DNA from: Actinomyces viscosus
GTDB lineage: Bacteria; Actinomycetota; Actinomycetes; Actinomycetales; Actinomycetaceae
DNA: 64,000 bases
Assembly (NCBI RefSeq): GCF_900637975.1
Contig: NZ_LR134477.1
Location: 1,240,001 to 1,304,000 of the forward strand
Reading direction: 5' to 3'
Numbering within the stretch: the stretch's first letter is position 1; the number at the start of each line of letters is the position of its first letter. The translations under genes were made by a program, and so were the position numbers. The notes below the pieces were generated by a model. That model made no database searches, was not told the origin of the DNA, and worked only from the letters and a program-made list of their open reading frames with translations. Shown one piece after another: positions 1 to 8,853 of the stretch.

Positions 1-281
1 AGGCTGACGCCGGTGCAGTCAGCCTCAGGCACGTCGATGCGGGAGGCGTCGAAGCGGTAGCCGCGCCGGACGGCCTCCTCACGCAGCCCCCACAGGTAGG
101 CGGCCACCACCGCAGCCGGCGTCGTCGGGGCGGACACGCCGCGAAAGCGTTCGAGCTGGGGGTGGTTGCGGTAGCCGCGGGTGCGCCCGGCCAGCACCGC
201 CTGGGCCAGCAGTGTCTCCCTCCAACAGGCCACCAGCCCCACGCGGTCCAGGTGGGAGGGGTGAAGCGACCACATGCGCAC
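1..281 (-). CDS. Pyrimidine dimer DNA glycosylase-like protein (partial, 3' end outside window)
   Basis: Only the N-terminal 93 or so codons are present; the gene runs off the left edge. The translation starts (GTG) RMWSLHPSHLDR, followed by LLAQAVLAGRTRGYRNHPQLERF. This matches the conserved start of the Pyr_excise / endonuclease V-like family, proteins that act on UV-induced pyrimidine dimers. The GTG at 281 is chosen because it precedes MWSLHP with one Arg codon and has a purine-rich stretch (ggaaaggg) upstream; the ATG at 275 is the alternative. It lies 27 bp downstream of dapA on the same strand and could be co-transcribed. Family assignment rests on the N-terminal motif only, so activity is inferred. 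Confidence 0.6.
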   Translation of the reverse strand, partial: MRMWSLHPSHLDRVGLVACWRETLLAQAVLAGRTRGYRNHPQLERFRGVSAPTTPAAVVAAYLWGLREEAVRRGYRFDASRIDVPEADCTGVS

Positions 282-308
282 GGCTGCAGCCCTTTCCGTC
301 TTACAGGC

Positions 309-1205
309 CTACAGCAGTCCAGAGGCGGCCAGGACCTCGCGCAGGGCGGCGACCTCGTCGGCCTCAGCGCGCACGAGGGGCAGGCGCAGGGTGGGGCTGG
401 GCAGGCGCCCCTGCAGGTGCAGGGCCTCCTTGGCCATGACGGCGCCCTGGCCGCCGCCCATGATGGCGTGAACCAGGGGGCGCAGCGTCCGGGCCAGGGC
501 GCGGGCACTGGCCAGGTCACCGGCGTCGACGGCGGCGATCATGTCCCGCCAGGAGTGGGCATCGGCGTGGGCGGCCACGGAGATGACGCCGGAGGCGCCG
601 TGGGCGAGCCAGGCGAAGTTGAGGCCGTCATCGCCGGAGTAGTACTCCAGGCCGGTGGACTCCATACGCTGGAAGCCCTGCTCGACGTCCCCGGTGGCGT
701 CCTTGACGGCCTTGACCCGGGGGTTCTCGGCCAGGCGGGCCAGAGTGGCCTCGGTGATCCGCACACCGGTACGCCCGGGGATGTCGTAGATCATGACGGG
801 CAGGTCGGTGGCCTCGACGACGGCGTTGATGTGCTGGTAGACGCCCTCCTGGCTGGGGCGGTTGTAGTAGGGGGCGTTGATGAGCAGGCCCTCGGCGCCG
901 GCCTCCTGGGAGGCCTGACCGATGCGCACCGCGTGGGCGGTGTCGTTGGAGCCAGCGCCGGCCATGACCATGGCGCGCCCGGCCAGGGCGTCCTTGACCT
1001 GACGGATCAGCTCCTGCTTCTCGGGGGTGTGGGTGGTCGGGGACTCGCCGGTGGTGCCCGACAGGAGGATCATGTCGGCGCCGTCGTCCACGAGGCTGGC
1101 CGCCAGCGCGCGGGCGGCGTCGAAGTCGACCTCCCCGTCGGGTGTGAAGGGCGTGACCATGGCGACGCCGACGGAACCGAAGCTGCGGGAGGGGGCTGCG
1201 CTCAT
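309..1205 (-). CDS. dapA: 4-hydroxy-tetrahydrodipicolinate synthase
   Basis: This enzyme condenses pyruvate with aspartate semialdehyde in the first committed step of the diaminopimelate/lysine pathway. The 298-residue length is typical. The GTTGES phosphate/pyruvate-site motif is at residues 50-55, the catalytic-triad Tyr region IYDIPGRTG includes Tyr140, and the Schiff-base lysine is Lys168 in VKDATGD. Start ATG at 1205 follows a GGGTGG purine stretch. dapB lies 1.1 kb away on the same strand, separated by a plus-strand acetyltransferase gene, so the two dap genes are linked but not in one operon. Cytoplasmic; supplies lysine and peptidoglycan precursors. Confidence 0.97.
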   Translation of the reverse strand: MSAAPSRSFGSVGVAMVTPFTPDGEVDFDAARALAASLVDDGADMILLSGTTGESPTTHTPEKQELIRQVKDALAGRAMVMAGAGSNDTAHAVRIGQASQEAGAEGLLINAPYYNRPSQEGVYQHINAVVEATDLPVMIYDIPGRTGVRITEATLARLAENPRVKAVKDATGDVEQGFQRMESTGLEYYSGDDGLNFAWLAHGASGVISVAAHADAHSWRDMIAAVDAGDLASARALARTLRPLVHAIMGGGQGAVMAKEALHLQGRLPSPTLRLPLVRAEADEVAALREVLAASGLL

Positions 1206-1294
1206 GGTGCCACCCTAACGCGCGCCGGTCCGGCGGAAGACGCGTTCTCACGATCTGTCGGATAGGCGAGGAGCGGTCAGCCTACGAGCCGATT

Positions 1295-1416
1295 TGTCCG
1301 TATGGGACGACTTTGAAGCCTCCGTCCCCTACCAGCGCCGAGACGGGAACCCTCTGACCTGCACAAACGCAATCCGCCCCCGTGAGACGAGCAGTCAAAG
1401 TCGTCCCATACGGACA
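1295..1416. repeat. Perfect 22-bp inverted repeat with 78-bp spacer
   Basis: Positions 1295-1316 and 1395-1416 are exact reverse complements over 22 bases (arm begins tgtccgtatggg). The spacer (1317-1394) has no convincing reading frame. The element sits in the 372-bp gap between the divergent starts of dapA and the GNAT gene. Arms this long and far apart do not look like a Rho-independent terminator. They could be ends of a small non-autonomous element, a protein-binding pair or a dispersed chromosomal repeat. No transposase is nearby. Confidence 0.75.
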
Positions 1417-1456
1417 CTTTCCCGCCACATGCCTTGCCACCGAGCCTTCTCCAGAC

Positions 1457-1543
1457 CTCGTACCCACGGCGCCCGGGCCTCCGGACGCGACTGCGTGCGG
1501 TGCGCGTAGTGTTGTGCTCGTATCCACGGCGCCCGGGCCTCCG
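1457..1543. repeat. 27-bp direct repeat, two copies 60 bp apart
   Basis: Positions 1457-1483 and 1517-1543 match at 26 of 27 bases (ctcgtaYccacggcgcccgg followed by gcctccg). They lie just upstream of the GNAT gene at 1578 and just downstream of the 22-bp inverted repeat. With that repeat they account for much of the intergenic region. They could be operator copies for the GNAT gene or part of the same repetitive element. Two copies do not make a CRISPR array. Confidence 0.7.
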
Positions 1544-1577
1544 ACACCGACATGCGCAACGGTCATAGGCTCGGGGT

Positions 1578-2297
1578 ATGGACTCCTCGACCCCCGCAAG
1601 CCCCTCGTCTTCCGCAAGCCCGGACGGCTCCTTCCCGGGCGCCGACCCGCTGAACGGGCTCGGCCCGGACCTGGACGCGCGCGCACCGCACCAGCACGCC
1701 CATGGCGGCGCCCAGGGCCCGGCGGGCTTCGTGCGCCCGGCCCGGGTGGAGGACCTGGAGGCGATCGGCGAGGTCCAGGCCGCCACGATGCTCGCCTCCC
1801 TTCAGGCCGGGCACGCCGCCGAGCACGACTCCCCCCTGCCCGAGGGCGTGCGGGCCATGATCGCCGCTCCGGTCATCGCGGCCGGCTGGGAGGCGGCCGT
1901 GGTCGAGCCGCCCTCGCCCCGGCACCACGTCCTGGTGGCGACCACCGCCGGGGGCGGCGCCGAGGACCGGGCGGTGGTGGGCCTGCTGGGCCTGGCCCCC
2001 ACGCAGTCCATGGACGCCAAGGGCCAGGTGGATGAGGCCGGCGTCCGGGCCGTGGAGGTCACGGCCCTGGGCGTGGAGCCCGCCAGCCAGCGCCGAGGTC
2101 ACGGGTCCAGACTCCTGGCCGCCGCCGTGGACCTGGCCCGCCAGGACGGCGCCAGGGCGCTGGTGGCCTGGGCCGTGCGCGGAGATGAGTCGGTTGGCCG
2201 GCTCCTGGCCTCCGTCGGCATGGCGCCCACCGGGGCGCACCGGGTGCTCGGCGTCGGCGAGGGCATCACCGAGGACTGCTGGGCGGCCTCACTGTAG
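1578..2297 (+). CDS. GNAT-family N-acetyltransferase
   Basis: The 239-residue protein has a low-complexity Ser/Pro/Ala N-terminus of about 45 residues and then a GNAT fold starting at GFVRPARVEDLEAI. The acetyl-CoA binding motif A is seen as VTALGVEPASQRRGHGSRLL, with QRRGHG matching the Q/R-x-x-G-x-G/A loop. The substrate is unknown. It stands alone on the plus strand between two minus-strand dap genes and ends only 22 bp before the dapB stop. Repeats just upstream (1295-1543) may carry its control elements. Start ATG at 1578 is the first in frame; a downstream start that skips the low-complexity tail cannot be excluded. Confidence 0.8.
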   Translation: MDSSTPASPSSSASPDGSFPGADPLNGLGPDLDARAPHQHAHGGAQGPAGFVRPARVEDLEAIGEVQAATMLASLQAGHAAEHDSPLPEGVRAMIAAPVIAAGWEAAVVEPPSPRHHVLVATTAGGGAEDRAVVGLLGLAPTQSMDAKGQVDEAGVRAVEVTALGVEPASQRRGHGSRLLAAAVDLARQDGARALVAWAVRGDESVGRLLASVGMAPTGAHRVLGVGEGITEDCWAASL

Positions 2298-2319
2298 AGT
2301 CCCCCGCCACTCCCCCGCC

Positions 2320-3072
2320 TTAGAGATCGAGCAGGGCGTCCAGGCCGATGGTCAGGCCGGGACGGCTGGAGACCTGCCGGACGGCGAGGACCACCCCGGG
2401 CATGAAGGAGGCCCGGTCGAAGGAGTCGGTGCGGATGGTCAGCTGCTCACCGGGGTTGCCGAGCACGACCTCCTCGTGGGCGGTCAGCCCCCGCAGGCGC
2501 ACGGCGTGGACGTGGACGCCGTCGACGACGGCGCCGCGGGCACCGTCCGGGTCGGTCTGGGTGGCGTCCGGCATGGCACCCAGGCCCGCCTCTACGCGGG
2601 CGGCGGCGATGCCCTGGGCGGTGGCGACCGCGGTGCCCGAGGGGGCGTCGACCTTGTTCGGGTGGTGGAGCTCGATGACCTCGGCGGACTCGAAGTAGGG
2701 GGCGGCCTTGGCGGCCAGGCTCATAGCGAGCACCGCGGACAGGGCGAAGTTCGGGGCGATGAGGACGCTGCGGCCGGCGGCCTCGGGCCGGGCCAGGTGC
2801 TCGCTGACGCGCTCGTAGGACTCCTGGTTCCAGCCGGTGGTGCCGACGACGACGTCCACCCCGGCGTCAATCAGGGCGTGGACATTGGCCTCGGTGACGC
2901 TGGGGACGGTGAAGTCGACGGCGACGTCGGCGCCGGCCAGGTGCTCGGCGTCGAGGGGGTCCCCTACGTCAAGGCGGGCCACGAGCTCGAGGCCCTCGGC
3001 GTCCTGGACCGCCTGGCAGACGGTCGATCCCATGCGCCCGGCGGCGCCCACAACAGCTACGCGAATCGTCAT
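2320..3072 (-). CDS. dapB: 4-hydroxy-tetrahydrodipicolinate reductase
   Basis: Reduces the DapA product to tetrahydrodipicolinate in lysine/DAP synthesis. At 250 residues it has the usual length. The N-terminal dinucleotide site reads RVAVVGAAGRMG, and the active-site motif ELHHPNKVDAPSGTA carries the catalytic His and Lys and the substrate-binding loop. ATG at 3072 has a gggtggag ribosome site. It follows the TetR gene by 17 bp on the same strand, so the two are probably co-transcribed from the promoter region near 3744-3880. Confidence 0.97.
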   Translation of the reverse strand: MTIRVAVVGAAGRMGSTVCQAVQDAEGLELVARLDVGDPLDAEHLAGADVAVDFTVPSVTEANVHALIDAGVDVVVGTTGWNQESYERVSEHLARPEAAGRSVLIAPNFALSAVLAMSLAAKAAPYFESAEVIELHHPNKVDAPSGTAVATAQGIAAARVEAGLGAMPDATQTDPDGARGAVVDGVHVHAVRLRGLTAHEEVVLGNPGEQLTIRTDSFDRASFMPGVVLAVRQVSSRPGLTIGLDALLDL

Positions 3073-3089
3073 GGCTCCACCCTAGCGAC

Positions 3090-3743
3090 TCACTCGCCGG
3101 CCGCGGGAGACGTCTTGCCCGTCGGCGCCAGCAGGCCGGGGCGGATGAGCTCCAGCCAGCGCCGGCGGACCTCGACCGGACTGTCAGCGGGGCAGAAGAC
3201 CATGAGGATGTAGAGGTCGGAGACGGTGAGGTCGGCCCGCAGCCGCCCCTCTTCACGCCCCACCTCGATGAGGCGCTCCAGCGCCTCAGTGGCCCGAGCC
3301 TCCGGCTCCGAGCACTCCACCGGCGCCCCCAGGGCCAGCGCGACGGTCTTGGCGGAGTGACTCCTCGCGATCATCTCCAGTGCCCGTTCCAGGAAGTCCA
3401 GGAGCTCCTGCGCGGCGTCGGCCCGGCGGGCCTCGACCCGCGCCCACGCCTCCCGAGCGTCTGCGGCCAGGGCCTCGACGTACTGGTTGACGACCGCCGC
3501 GAGCAGGTCCGCCTTGTTGGGGAAGTGCCGGTAGAGCGTGCCGACGGCGACGCCGGCCGCCTGGGCGATCTCCCCCATGGCCACCTCGGCGCCTCGCTCG
3601 GTCACCAGTCGTCTGGCGGCCTCAAGGATGCCGGTCCGGTTGCGCACCGCATCGGCGCGCCTCGACGACCGCTCCGGCGACGTCCCAGTCGTTGCTGGCT
3701 GCTCCGCCCCCTGCTCGACGGCGCCATCCTTCATCCGAGTCAC
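3090..3743 (-). CDS. TetR-family transcriptional regulator
   Basis: This 217-residue protein has a typical N-terminal TetR DNA-binding domain: the segment at about residues 36-82 ends in the recognition helix region VAVGTLYRHFPNKADLL. The remaining helical ligand domain is divergent. A 30-residue low-complexity tail precedes the domain. It is divergent from an SDR gene, and the shared intergenic region holds a near-perfect palindrome (3819-3856). The simplest reading is that it represses itself, possibly dapB by read-through, and the SDR. Ligand unknown. Confidence 0.88.
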   Translation of the reverse strand: MTRMKDGAVEQGAEQPATTGTSPERSSRRADAVRNRTGILEAARRLVTERGAEVAMGEIAQAAGVAVGTLYRHFPNKADLLAAVVNQYVEALAADAREAWARVEARRADAAQELLDFLERALEMIARSHSAKTVALALGAPVECSEPEARATEALERLIEVGREEGRLRADLTVSDLYILMVFCPADSPVEVRRRWLELIRPGLLAPTGKTSPAAGE

Positions 3744-3818
3744 GCTTCTCCGTCCTCCCTGCCTTATCCATTCCGAGCACGAGCCCGTGACGTGCCGAGT
3801 GTCTCAGTTGCACAAAGG

Positions 3819-3856
3819 TGAATCCTCGTTCAGGATATTACATGAACGAAGATTCA
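3819..3856. promoter_or_regulatory. Palindromic operator between TetR and SDR genes
   Basis: Two 14-base arms, 3819-3832 (TGAATCCTCGTTCA) and 3843-3856 (TGAACGAAGATTCA), are reverse complements at 13 of 14 positions with a 10-base AT-rich centre (ggatattaca). The element ends 25 bp before the SDR start, in a locally AT-rich block that probably also contains the promoters. Position and symmetry fit the binding site of the adjacent TetR regulator; binding itself is inferred. Confidence 0.7.
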
Positions 3857-3881
3857 GGTTAGCGAGAGGACACCTCAGACG

Positions 3882-4784
3882 ATGACGACCACCACGCCCA
3901 CCGAGGCCGCCATGACCTCCACCGAGAGCTCCGCATCGGAGCACTCAGAGTATTCGTCGAACCGCACCGCGCTCGTCACCGGAGCCTCCTCCGGCATCGG
4001 CGAGGACACCGCCCGCAAGCTCCAGGCGCTGGGCTACACCGTCTACGGCGCGGCCCGTCGCACCGACCGCCTCCAGGCCCTGGCCGCCGACGGCATCCGC
4101 CCGCTGGCCATGGACGTCACCGACGACGCCTCGATGAGCGCCGGCGTGGACCGCATCCTCGCCGAGACCGGCCGCATCGACGTCCTGGTCAACAACGCCG
4201 GCTACGGCTCCTACGGCGCCATCGAGGACGTCCCGATCGACGAGGCCCGCCGCCAGTTCGAGGTCAACGTCTTCGGCCTGGCCCGCCTGACCCAGCTGGT
4301 GACCCCGCACATGCGCACCCAGGGCTCGGGCACCATCATCAACATCTCCTCCATGGGCGGAAAGCTGACCACGCCGCTGGGCGGCTGGTACCACGCCACC
4401 AAGTACGCCGTCGAGTCCCTCAGCGACGCGCTGCGCATGGAGCTGCGCCCCTTCGGGATCGACGTCGTCGTGGTCGAGCCCGGCGGGATCCGCACCGAGT
4501 GGGCCTCGATCGCCGCCGACCACCTGGAGGCCACCGCCGAGGGCAGCGCGTACGCCGAGCAGATCAAGGCCGTGGCCGGAGCCATGCGCAGCGAGTCCAA
4601 CCAGCGGCGCTACTCCCCGCCCGAGGTCATCGCCCGCACCGTCGGCAAGATCGTCACCGCCCGCCACCCGCGGACCCGCTACGCGGTGGGCTTCATGGCC
4701 AAGCCGCTCATCGCCGCGCGTCGTGTCCTGCCCGACCGCGCCTTCGACCACCTCATCGGCGCCGCCTTCGGGATGCTGCGCTGA
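3882..4784 (+). CDS. Short-chain dehydrogenase/reductase (SDR)
   Basis: A classical SDR of 300 residues. The NAD(P)-binding motif TGASSGIG is at residues 33-40, NNAG at 104-107, catalytic Ser near 156-157, and Tyr170-x3-Lys174 in YHATK. The AARRTDRL segment after the second strand has Arg residues that favour NADP(H). The first 25 residues are a Thr/Ser/Glu-rich tail; a start at the internal Met11 is possible, but the ATG at 3882 has a gagagga site 11 bases upstream. Divergent from a TetR gene with an operator between them, so expression is probably inducible. Substrate unknown. Confidence 0.88.
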   Translation: MTTTTPTEAAMTSTESSASEHSEYSSNRTALVTGASSGIGEDTARKLQALGYTVYGAARRTDRLQALAADGIRPLAMDVTDDASMSAGVDRILAETGRIDVLVNNAGYGSYGAIEDVPIDEARRQFEVNVFGLARLTQLVTPHMRTQGSGTIINISSMGGKLTTPLGGWYHATKYAVESLSDALRMELRPFGIDVVVVEPGGIRTEWASIAADHLEATAEGSAYAEQIKAVAGAMRSESNQRRYSPPEVIARTVGKIVTARHPRTRYAVGFMAKPLIAARRVLPDRAFDHLIGAAFGMLR

Positions 4785-4811
4785 TCGAGGCCGGCGCGGA
4801 CCACGAGCACC

Positions 4812-4853
4812 GGGGCCGACGACGTACTGCGAGCGGCAGCCGTCGTCGGCCCC
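4812..4853. terminator. Bidirectional hairpin terminator
   Basis: Perfect 13-bp inverted repeat (4812-4824 with 4841-4853, ggggccgacgacg) around a 16-base loop, between the stop codons of the convergent SDR and M16 genes. There is no clear T-tract, as is common in GC-rich actinobacteria. Confidence 0.65.
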
Positions 4854-4883
4854 TGACGTGACTGGGCCGGGTGGCGGCCGACG

Positions 4884-6314
4884 TCAGTCGACCGGTCCCA
4901 CGAGGATGCGGGCGCGCTTCTGGTCCACCAACCAGGCGGCCATCTCCCGGACCTCCTCAGGGGTCACGGCCTCCAGGCGGCGCAGGTTGTCCTCCATCGA
5001 GCGCAGGCGCCCGGTGACGACCTCGGCGCGCCCCAGGCGCCCCATGCGCGCCAGGGAGTCCTCCCCGCCGAGCACCATGGCGCCGCGCAGCTGGCCCCGG
5101 GCCCGCGCCATCTCCCGGTCGGTGACGCCGTGCTCGGCGAGCTTCTCGAACTCGCCGATCATGACGGCGCTCACCTCATCGACGTCGCTGGGGGCGCAGC
5201 CGGCGTAGAGCCCGAAGGCGCCGGCCCCCGCGTAGGAGGTGTCGAAGGCGTAGGTGGTGTAGGCCAGGCCCCGCTTCTCACGCACCTCCTGGAACAGGCG
5301 CGAGGACATGCCCCCGCCCAGGATGGTGGTGAGCACGCTCATGGCCCAGCGCCGCTCGTCGCGCACGGCGATGCCCTGACAGGTCAGGTACAGGTGGGTC
5401 TGCTCGCTCTCGCGCGGGACGGTGATGTCGTGGACGTCCAGGGCCGTGAAGGGCTCGATCTCGAAGCGGCGCTCGCGCGGGACCGCGTCGGGTGAGGCGT
5501 CCCAGCCGGCTGCGGCCAGGTCGGCGGCCACGCGCTCGCAGACCTCGTCGTGGTCGACGGCGCCGGCGGCCGCCACCACGAGGGTGTCGGAGGCGTAGGT
5601 GCGCTTGTAGTGCTCCCACACGGCGTCGCGCGGCACGGCGGTGACGGTCTCGTTGGTGCCGCCGATGGGGCGGCCCAGCGGCGTGTCCTCGCCGAAGGCG
5701 GCGCGGGCGAAGGCCTCCTGGGCAACGTCGGCGGGGTCGTCGGCGGCGTCGGCGAGCTCGGAGACGATGACGCCGCGCTCGGTCTCGACGTCGGTGGGCT
5801 CCAGGAGCGAGGAGGTCACCATGTCGGCGAGCACGTCGAGGGCCTCCATGCCGTCGGGGGCGAGCACGCGGGCGTAGTAGGAGGTGTGCTCCTTGGAGGT
5901 GGCGGCGTTGGACTCACCACCGATCATGTCGAAGGCCTCGGCGATGTCGTGGGCGTCGCGCGTGGCGGTGCCCTTGAACAGCAGGTGCTCCAGGAAGTGG
6001 GTGGAGCCCTCCTGGCCGGGCGCCTCGTCCCGGCTGCCGACGCCGAACCACATGCCGATCGACGCCGAGCGCAGGCCCGGCACGGACTCGGTGATGACAC
6101 GCACCCCGCCGGGCAGGACGGAGCGGCGGGTGAGAGCCCCGTCGTCGTGCAGGGTCAGCTCGGTACCGTCGCGGCCGGGCCGTCCGCGACGCAGCTCCAC
6201 CTCGGAGTAGTCGGTCGGGCTCGAGGTCTCCCCTGCTGCCGGGCTCGGGGGAAGGACTGCGGACGTGGGAGCCGCCGGCTGCGCTGAGCCGGTTCGCATG
6301 TCTGGGTTGGTCAC
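4884..6314 (-). CDS. M16-family zinc metallopeptidase (pitrilysin/insulinase type)
   Basis: This 476-residue protein has the inverted zinc motif HFLEH (His106, Glu109, His110) and the third ligand Glu186 exactly 76 residues on, in VIVSEL. A second, inactive-type M16 half follows (VREKRGLAYTTYAF). It corresponds to the PepR-type peptidase found beside pnp in actinobacteria such as M. tuberculosis, and here lies 166 bp downstream of pnp beyond a hairpin. The first 60 residues are low complexity. The GTG at 6314 lacks a strong ribosome site; Met6 is an alternative. Likely a cytoplasmic peptide-degrading enzyme. Confidence 0.92.
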   Translation of the reverse strand: MTNPDMRTGSAQPAAPTSAVLPPSPAAGETSSPTDYSEVELRRGRPGRDGTELTLHDDGALTRRSVLPGGVRVITESVPGLRSASIGMWFGVGSRDEAPGQEGSTHFLEHLLFKGTATRDAHDIAEAFDMIGGESNAATSKEHTSYYARVLAPDGMEALDVLADMVTSSLLEPTDVETERGVIVSELADAADDPADVAQEAFARAAFGEDTPLGRPIGGTNETVTAVPRDAVWEHYKRTYASDTLVVAAAGAVDHDEVCERVAADLAAAGWDASPDAVPRERRFEIEPFTALDVHDITVPRESEQTHLYLTCQGIAVRDERRWAMSVLTTILGGGMSSRLFQEVREKRGLAYTTYAFDTSYAGAGAFGLYAGCAPSDVDEVSAVMIGEFEKLAEHGVTDREMARARGQLRGAMVLGGEDSLARMGRLGRAEVVTGRLRSMEDNLRRLEAVTPEEVREMAAWLVDQKRARILVGPVD

Positions 6315-6399
6315 CCGCGAAGACTAACGGGGAGGTGGGCCCGCTGTCGTTCCGGCAACCCACCGCGCCCTGCCGCGCGCAGCGAACGCGCTGGCGAAC

Positions 6400-6444
6400 G
6401 ACGGTGCCCTCGCCCGGTCCACTGGACCGGGCGAGGGCACCGTC
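6400..6444 (-). terminator. Strong hairpin downstream of pnp
   Basis: A perfect 22-base inverted repeat (6400-6421 with 6423-6444; core ggtgccctcgcccggtcc) with almost no loop, 36 bp past the pnp stop and before the M16 start. It probably terminates most pnp transcripts or protects the 3' end. Confidence 0.7.
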
Positions 6445-6480
6445 AAGACGCGTCAGTCGGCTAACGCCGCTGGGAGGGCC

Positions 6481-8853
6481 TCACTCCTCCTCGGAGGAGT
6501 CGGCGGTGCGCATCCGACGGCGGCGCGGGCGACGCTCGCGGCGCGGCTGCTCGCCCTCACCGTCCTTGCTCTCGCGGCTCTCACGCTCACGGCGCGGGCC
6601 GCTCTCGCGGGAGGCCTTGCGGGCCGCCTCGCCCTCGGCCTCGGCGGCCAGCTGCTCGTCGGTGAGGACCGCGTGCAGGCTCAGCTTGCCGCGCTGGTCG
6701 ATCTCGGCCAGCTCGACCTGGACCTTGTCACCCACGCCCAGGACGTCCTCGACGTTCTCCACGCGCTTGCCGCCGACGAGCCGGCGGATCTGGGAGATGT
6801 GGAGCAGGCCGTCCTTGCCGGGGGTCAGCGAGACGAAGGCGCCGAAGGTCGTGGTCTTGACCACGGTGCCCACGAAGCGCTCGCCGATCTCGGGCATCTG
6901 CGGGTTGGCGATGGCGTTGACGGCGTCCCGGGCGGCCTCGGCCGAGGGGCCGTCGGAGGCGCCGATGTAGACGGTGCCGTCGTCCTCGACCGTCAGGTCC
7001 GCGCCGGTGTCCTCCTGGATCTGGTTGATCATCTTGCCCTTGGGGCCGATGACCTCGCCGATCTTGTCCACCGGGATGCGCACGGCCAGCACGCGCGGAG
7101 CGGTGGGAGCCATCTCGTCAGGGGTGTCGATGGCCTGGGCCAGGACGTCGAGGATGAACAGGCGGGCGTCACGGGCCTGGCTGAGCGCACCGGCCAGGAC
7201 CTCGGAGGGCAGGCCGTCGAGCTTGGTGTCCAGCTGGAGGGCGGTGATGAAGTCGCGGGTTCCGGCGACCTTGAAGTCCATGTCCCCGAAGGCGTCCTCG
7301 GAGCCGAGGATGTCGGTGAGGGTGGCCCACTTGGTCTCGCCGTCGATGACCTCGTGCATGAGGCCCATGGCGATACCGGCCACGGGGGCGCGCAGCGGGA
7401 CACCGGCGTTGAGCAGGGACAGCGTGGAGGCGCACACCGAGCCCATGGAGGTCGAGCCGTTGGAGCCCAGGGCCTCGGAGACCTGGCGGATCGCGTAGGG
7501 GAAGTCCTCGCGGGTGGGCAGGACGGGCACGAGGGCCCGCTCGGCCAGGTTGCCGTGGCCGATCTCGCGGCGCTTGGGGGCACCCACGCGGCCGGTCTCA
7601 CCGGTGGAGAAGGGCGGGAAGTTGTAGTTGTGCATGTAGCGCTTGTGGGTGACCGGGGAGAGGTCGTCCACCTGCTGCTCCATGCGCAGCATGTTGAGGG
7701 TGGTCACGCCCAGGATCTGGGTCTCGCCGCGCTCGAAGATGGCCGAGCCGTGGACGCGGGGCAGGACCTCAACCTCGGCGGCCAGGGTGCGGATGTCCTT
7801 GAGGCCGCGCCCGTCCATGCGCACGCCCTCGGTGAGGGTGCGGTGGCGCACGATCTTCTTGGTCACGGAGCGGAAGGCGGCCTTGAGGGCCTTGGTGTCC
7901 TCCTCGGTGGGGAAGGACTCGGCGAGCTCGGCCAGGACCTCGTCGCGCACGGCGTCGGTGGCCAGGTCACGGGCCTGCTTGCCCTCGGTGGCGATGGCGG
8001 CGGCCAGGCCGTGGGCCTCGGCGGCCTTCTCGACGGCGTCGTACTGCTCGTCGGAGTAGTCCAGGTAGAGGGGGAACTCGGCGGTGGGCTTCGAGGCGTG
8101 CTGGGCGACCTCGAGCTGGGCCTCGCACAGGGCCTTGATGTGGGGCTTGGCGGCCTCCAGGCCCTCAGCGACGACGGCCTCGGTGGGGGCCACGGCCCCG
8201 GCGTTGATGAGCTCCCAGGCGTGCTCGGTGGCGCCGGCCTCGACCATCATGATGGCGACGTCGCCGGACTCCAGCACACGGCCGGCCACGACCATCTGGA
8301 AGGTGGCGCGCTGCTGCTCGGAGTAACGGGGGAAGGCCACCCAGTGCCCGTCGATGAGGGCCAGGCGGGTGCCGGCCACGGGCCCGGAGAAGGGCAGGCC
8401 GGCGATCTGGGTGGACATCGAGGCGGCGTTGATGGCCAGGACGTCGTAGTCGTCGTCGGGGTGGATGGCCAGGACGGTCTCGACGACCTGGACCTCGTTG
8501 CGCAGGCCCTTGACGAAGGAGGGGCGCAGCGGGCGGTCGATGAGGCGGCAGGCCAGGATGGCGGCGGTGCCGGCGCGGCCCTCGCGGCGGAAGAAGGAGC
8601 CGGGGATGCGACCGGCGGCGTACTGGCGCTCCTCGACGTCCACGGTCAGGGGGAAGAAGTCGAACTGGTCCTTGGGGTGCTTGCCCACGGTGGTGGCGGA
8701 CAGGACGGCGGTCTCACCGTCGAGGTAGGCCATGGCGCTTCCAGCGGCCTGCTTGGCCAGGCGGCCCGTCTCGAAGCGCGCCACGCGCTTGCCGAAGGAG
8801 CCGTTGTCGATCACTGCCTCAGCGGCGGTGACCTCGGGGTCATCAATGAACAT
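6481..8853 (-). CDS. pnp: Polyribonucleotide nucleotidyltransferase (PNPase / GpsI)
   Basis: Phosphorolytic 3'-5' exoribonuclease of RNA decay. The 790-residue protein has two RNase PH domains (roughly residues 15-240 and 330-570), a KH domain with VIGPKGK near 610, an S1 domain starting around [10 protein letters not shown], and a basic Arg-rich tail ending in an acidic patch. The frame stays open 234 bp further upstream, but I start at ATG 8853. The family begins near the [10 protein letters not shown] segment, that ATG has an agaaagaga purine stretch before it, and the upstream extension looks like translated leader. Usually adjacent to rpsO; here a plus-strand fucO lies between them. Confidence 0.97.
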   Translation of the reverse strand: MFIDDPEVTAAEAVIDNGSFGKRVARFETGRLAKQAAGSAMAYLDGETAVLSATTVGKHPKDQFDFFPLTVDVEERQYAAGRIPGSFFRREGRAGTAAILACRLIDRPLRPSFVKGLRNEVQVVETVLAIHPDDDYDVLAINAASMSTQIAGLPFSGPVAGTRLALIDGHWVAFPRYSEQQRATFQMVVAGRVLESGDVAIMMVEAGATEHAWELINAGAVAPTEAVVAEGLEAAKPHIKALCEAQLEVAQHASKPTAEFPLYLDYSDEQYDAVEKAAEAHGLAAAIATEGKQARDLATDAVRDEVLAELAESFPTEEDTKALKAAFRSVTKKIVRHRTLTEGVRMDGRGLKDIRTLAAEVEVLPRVHGSAIFERGETQILGVTTLNMLRMEQQVDDLSPVTHKRYMHNYNFPPFSTGETGRVGAPKRREIGHGNLAERALVPVLPTREDFPYAIRQVSEALGSNGSTSMGSVCASTLSLLNAGVPLRAPVAGIAMGLMHEVIDGETKWATLTDILGSEDAFGDMDFKVAGTRDFITALQLDTKLDGLPSEVLAGALSQARDARLFILDVLAQAIDTPDEMAPTAPRVLAVRIPVDKIGEVIGPKGKMINQIQEDTGADLTVEDDGTVYIGASDGPSAEAARDAVNAIANPQMPEIGERFVGTVVKTTTFGAFVSLTPGKDGLLHISQIRRLVGGKRVENVEDVLGVGDKVQVELAEIDQRGKLSLHAVLTDEQLAAEAEGEAARKASRESGPRRERESRESKDGEGEQPRRERRPRRRRMRTADSSEEE

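Noticed and set aside
1457..1543. Possible CRISPR-like repeat pair
   Set aside because: Only two copies, no further repeats at the same spacing and no cas genes.
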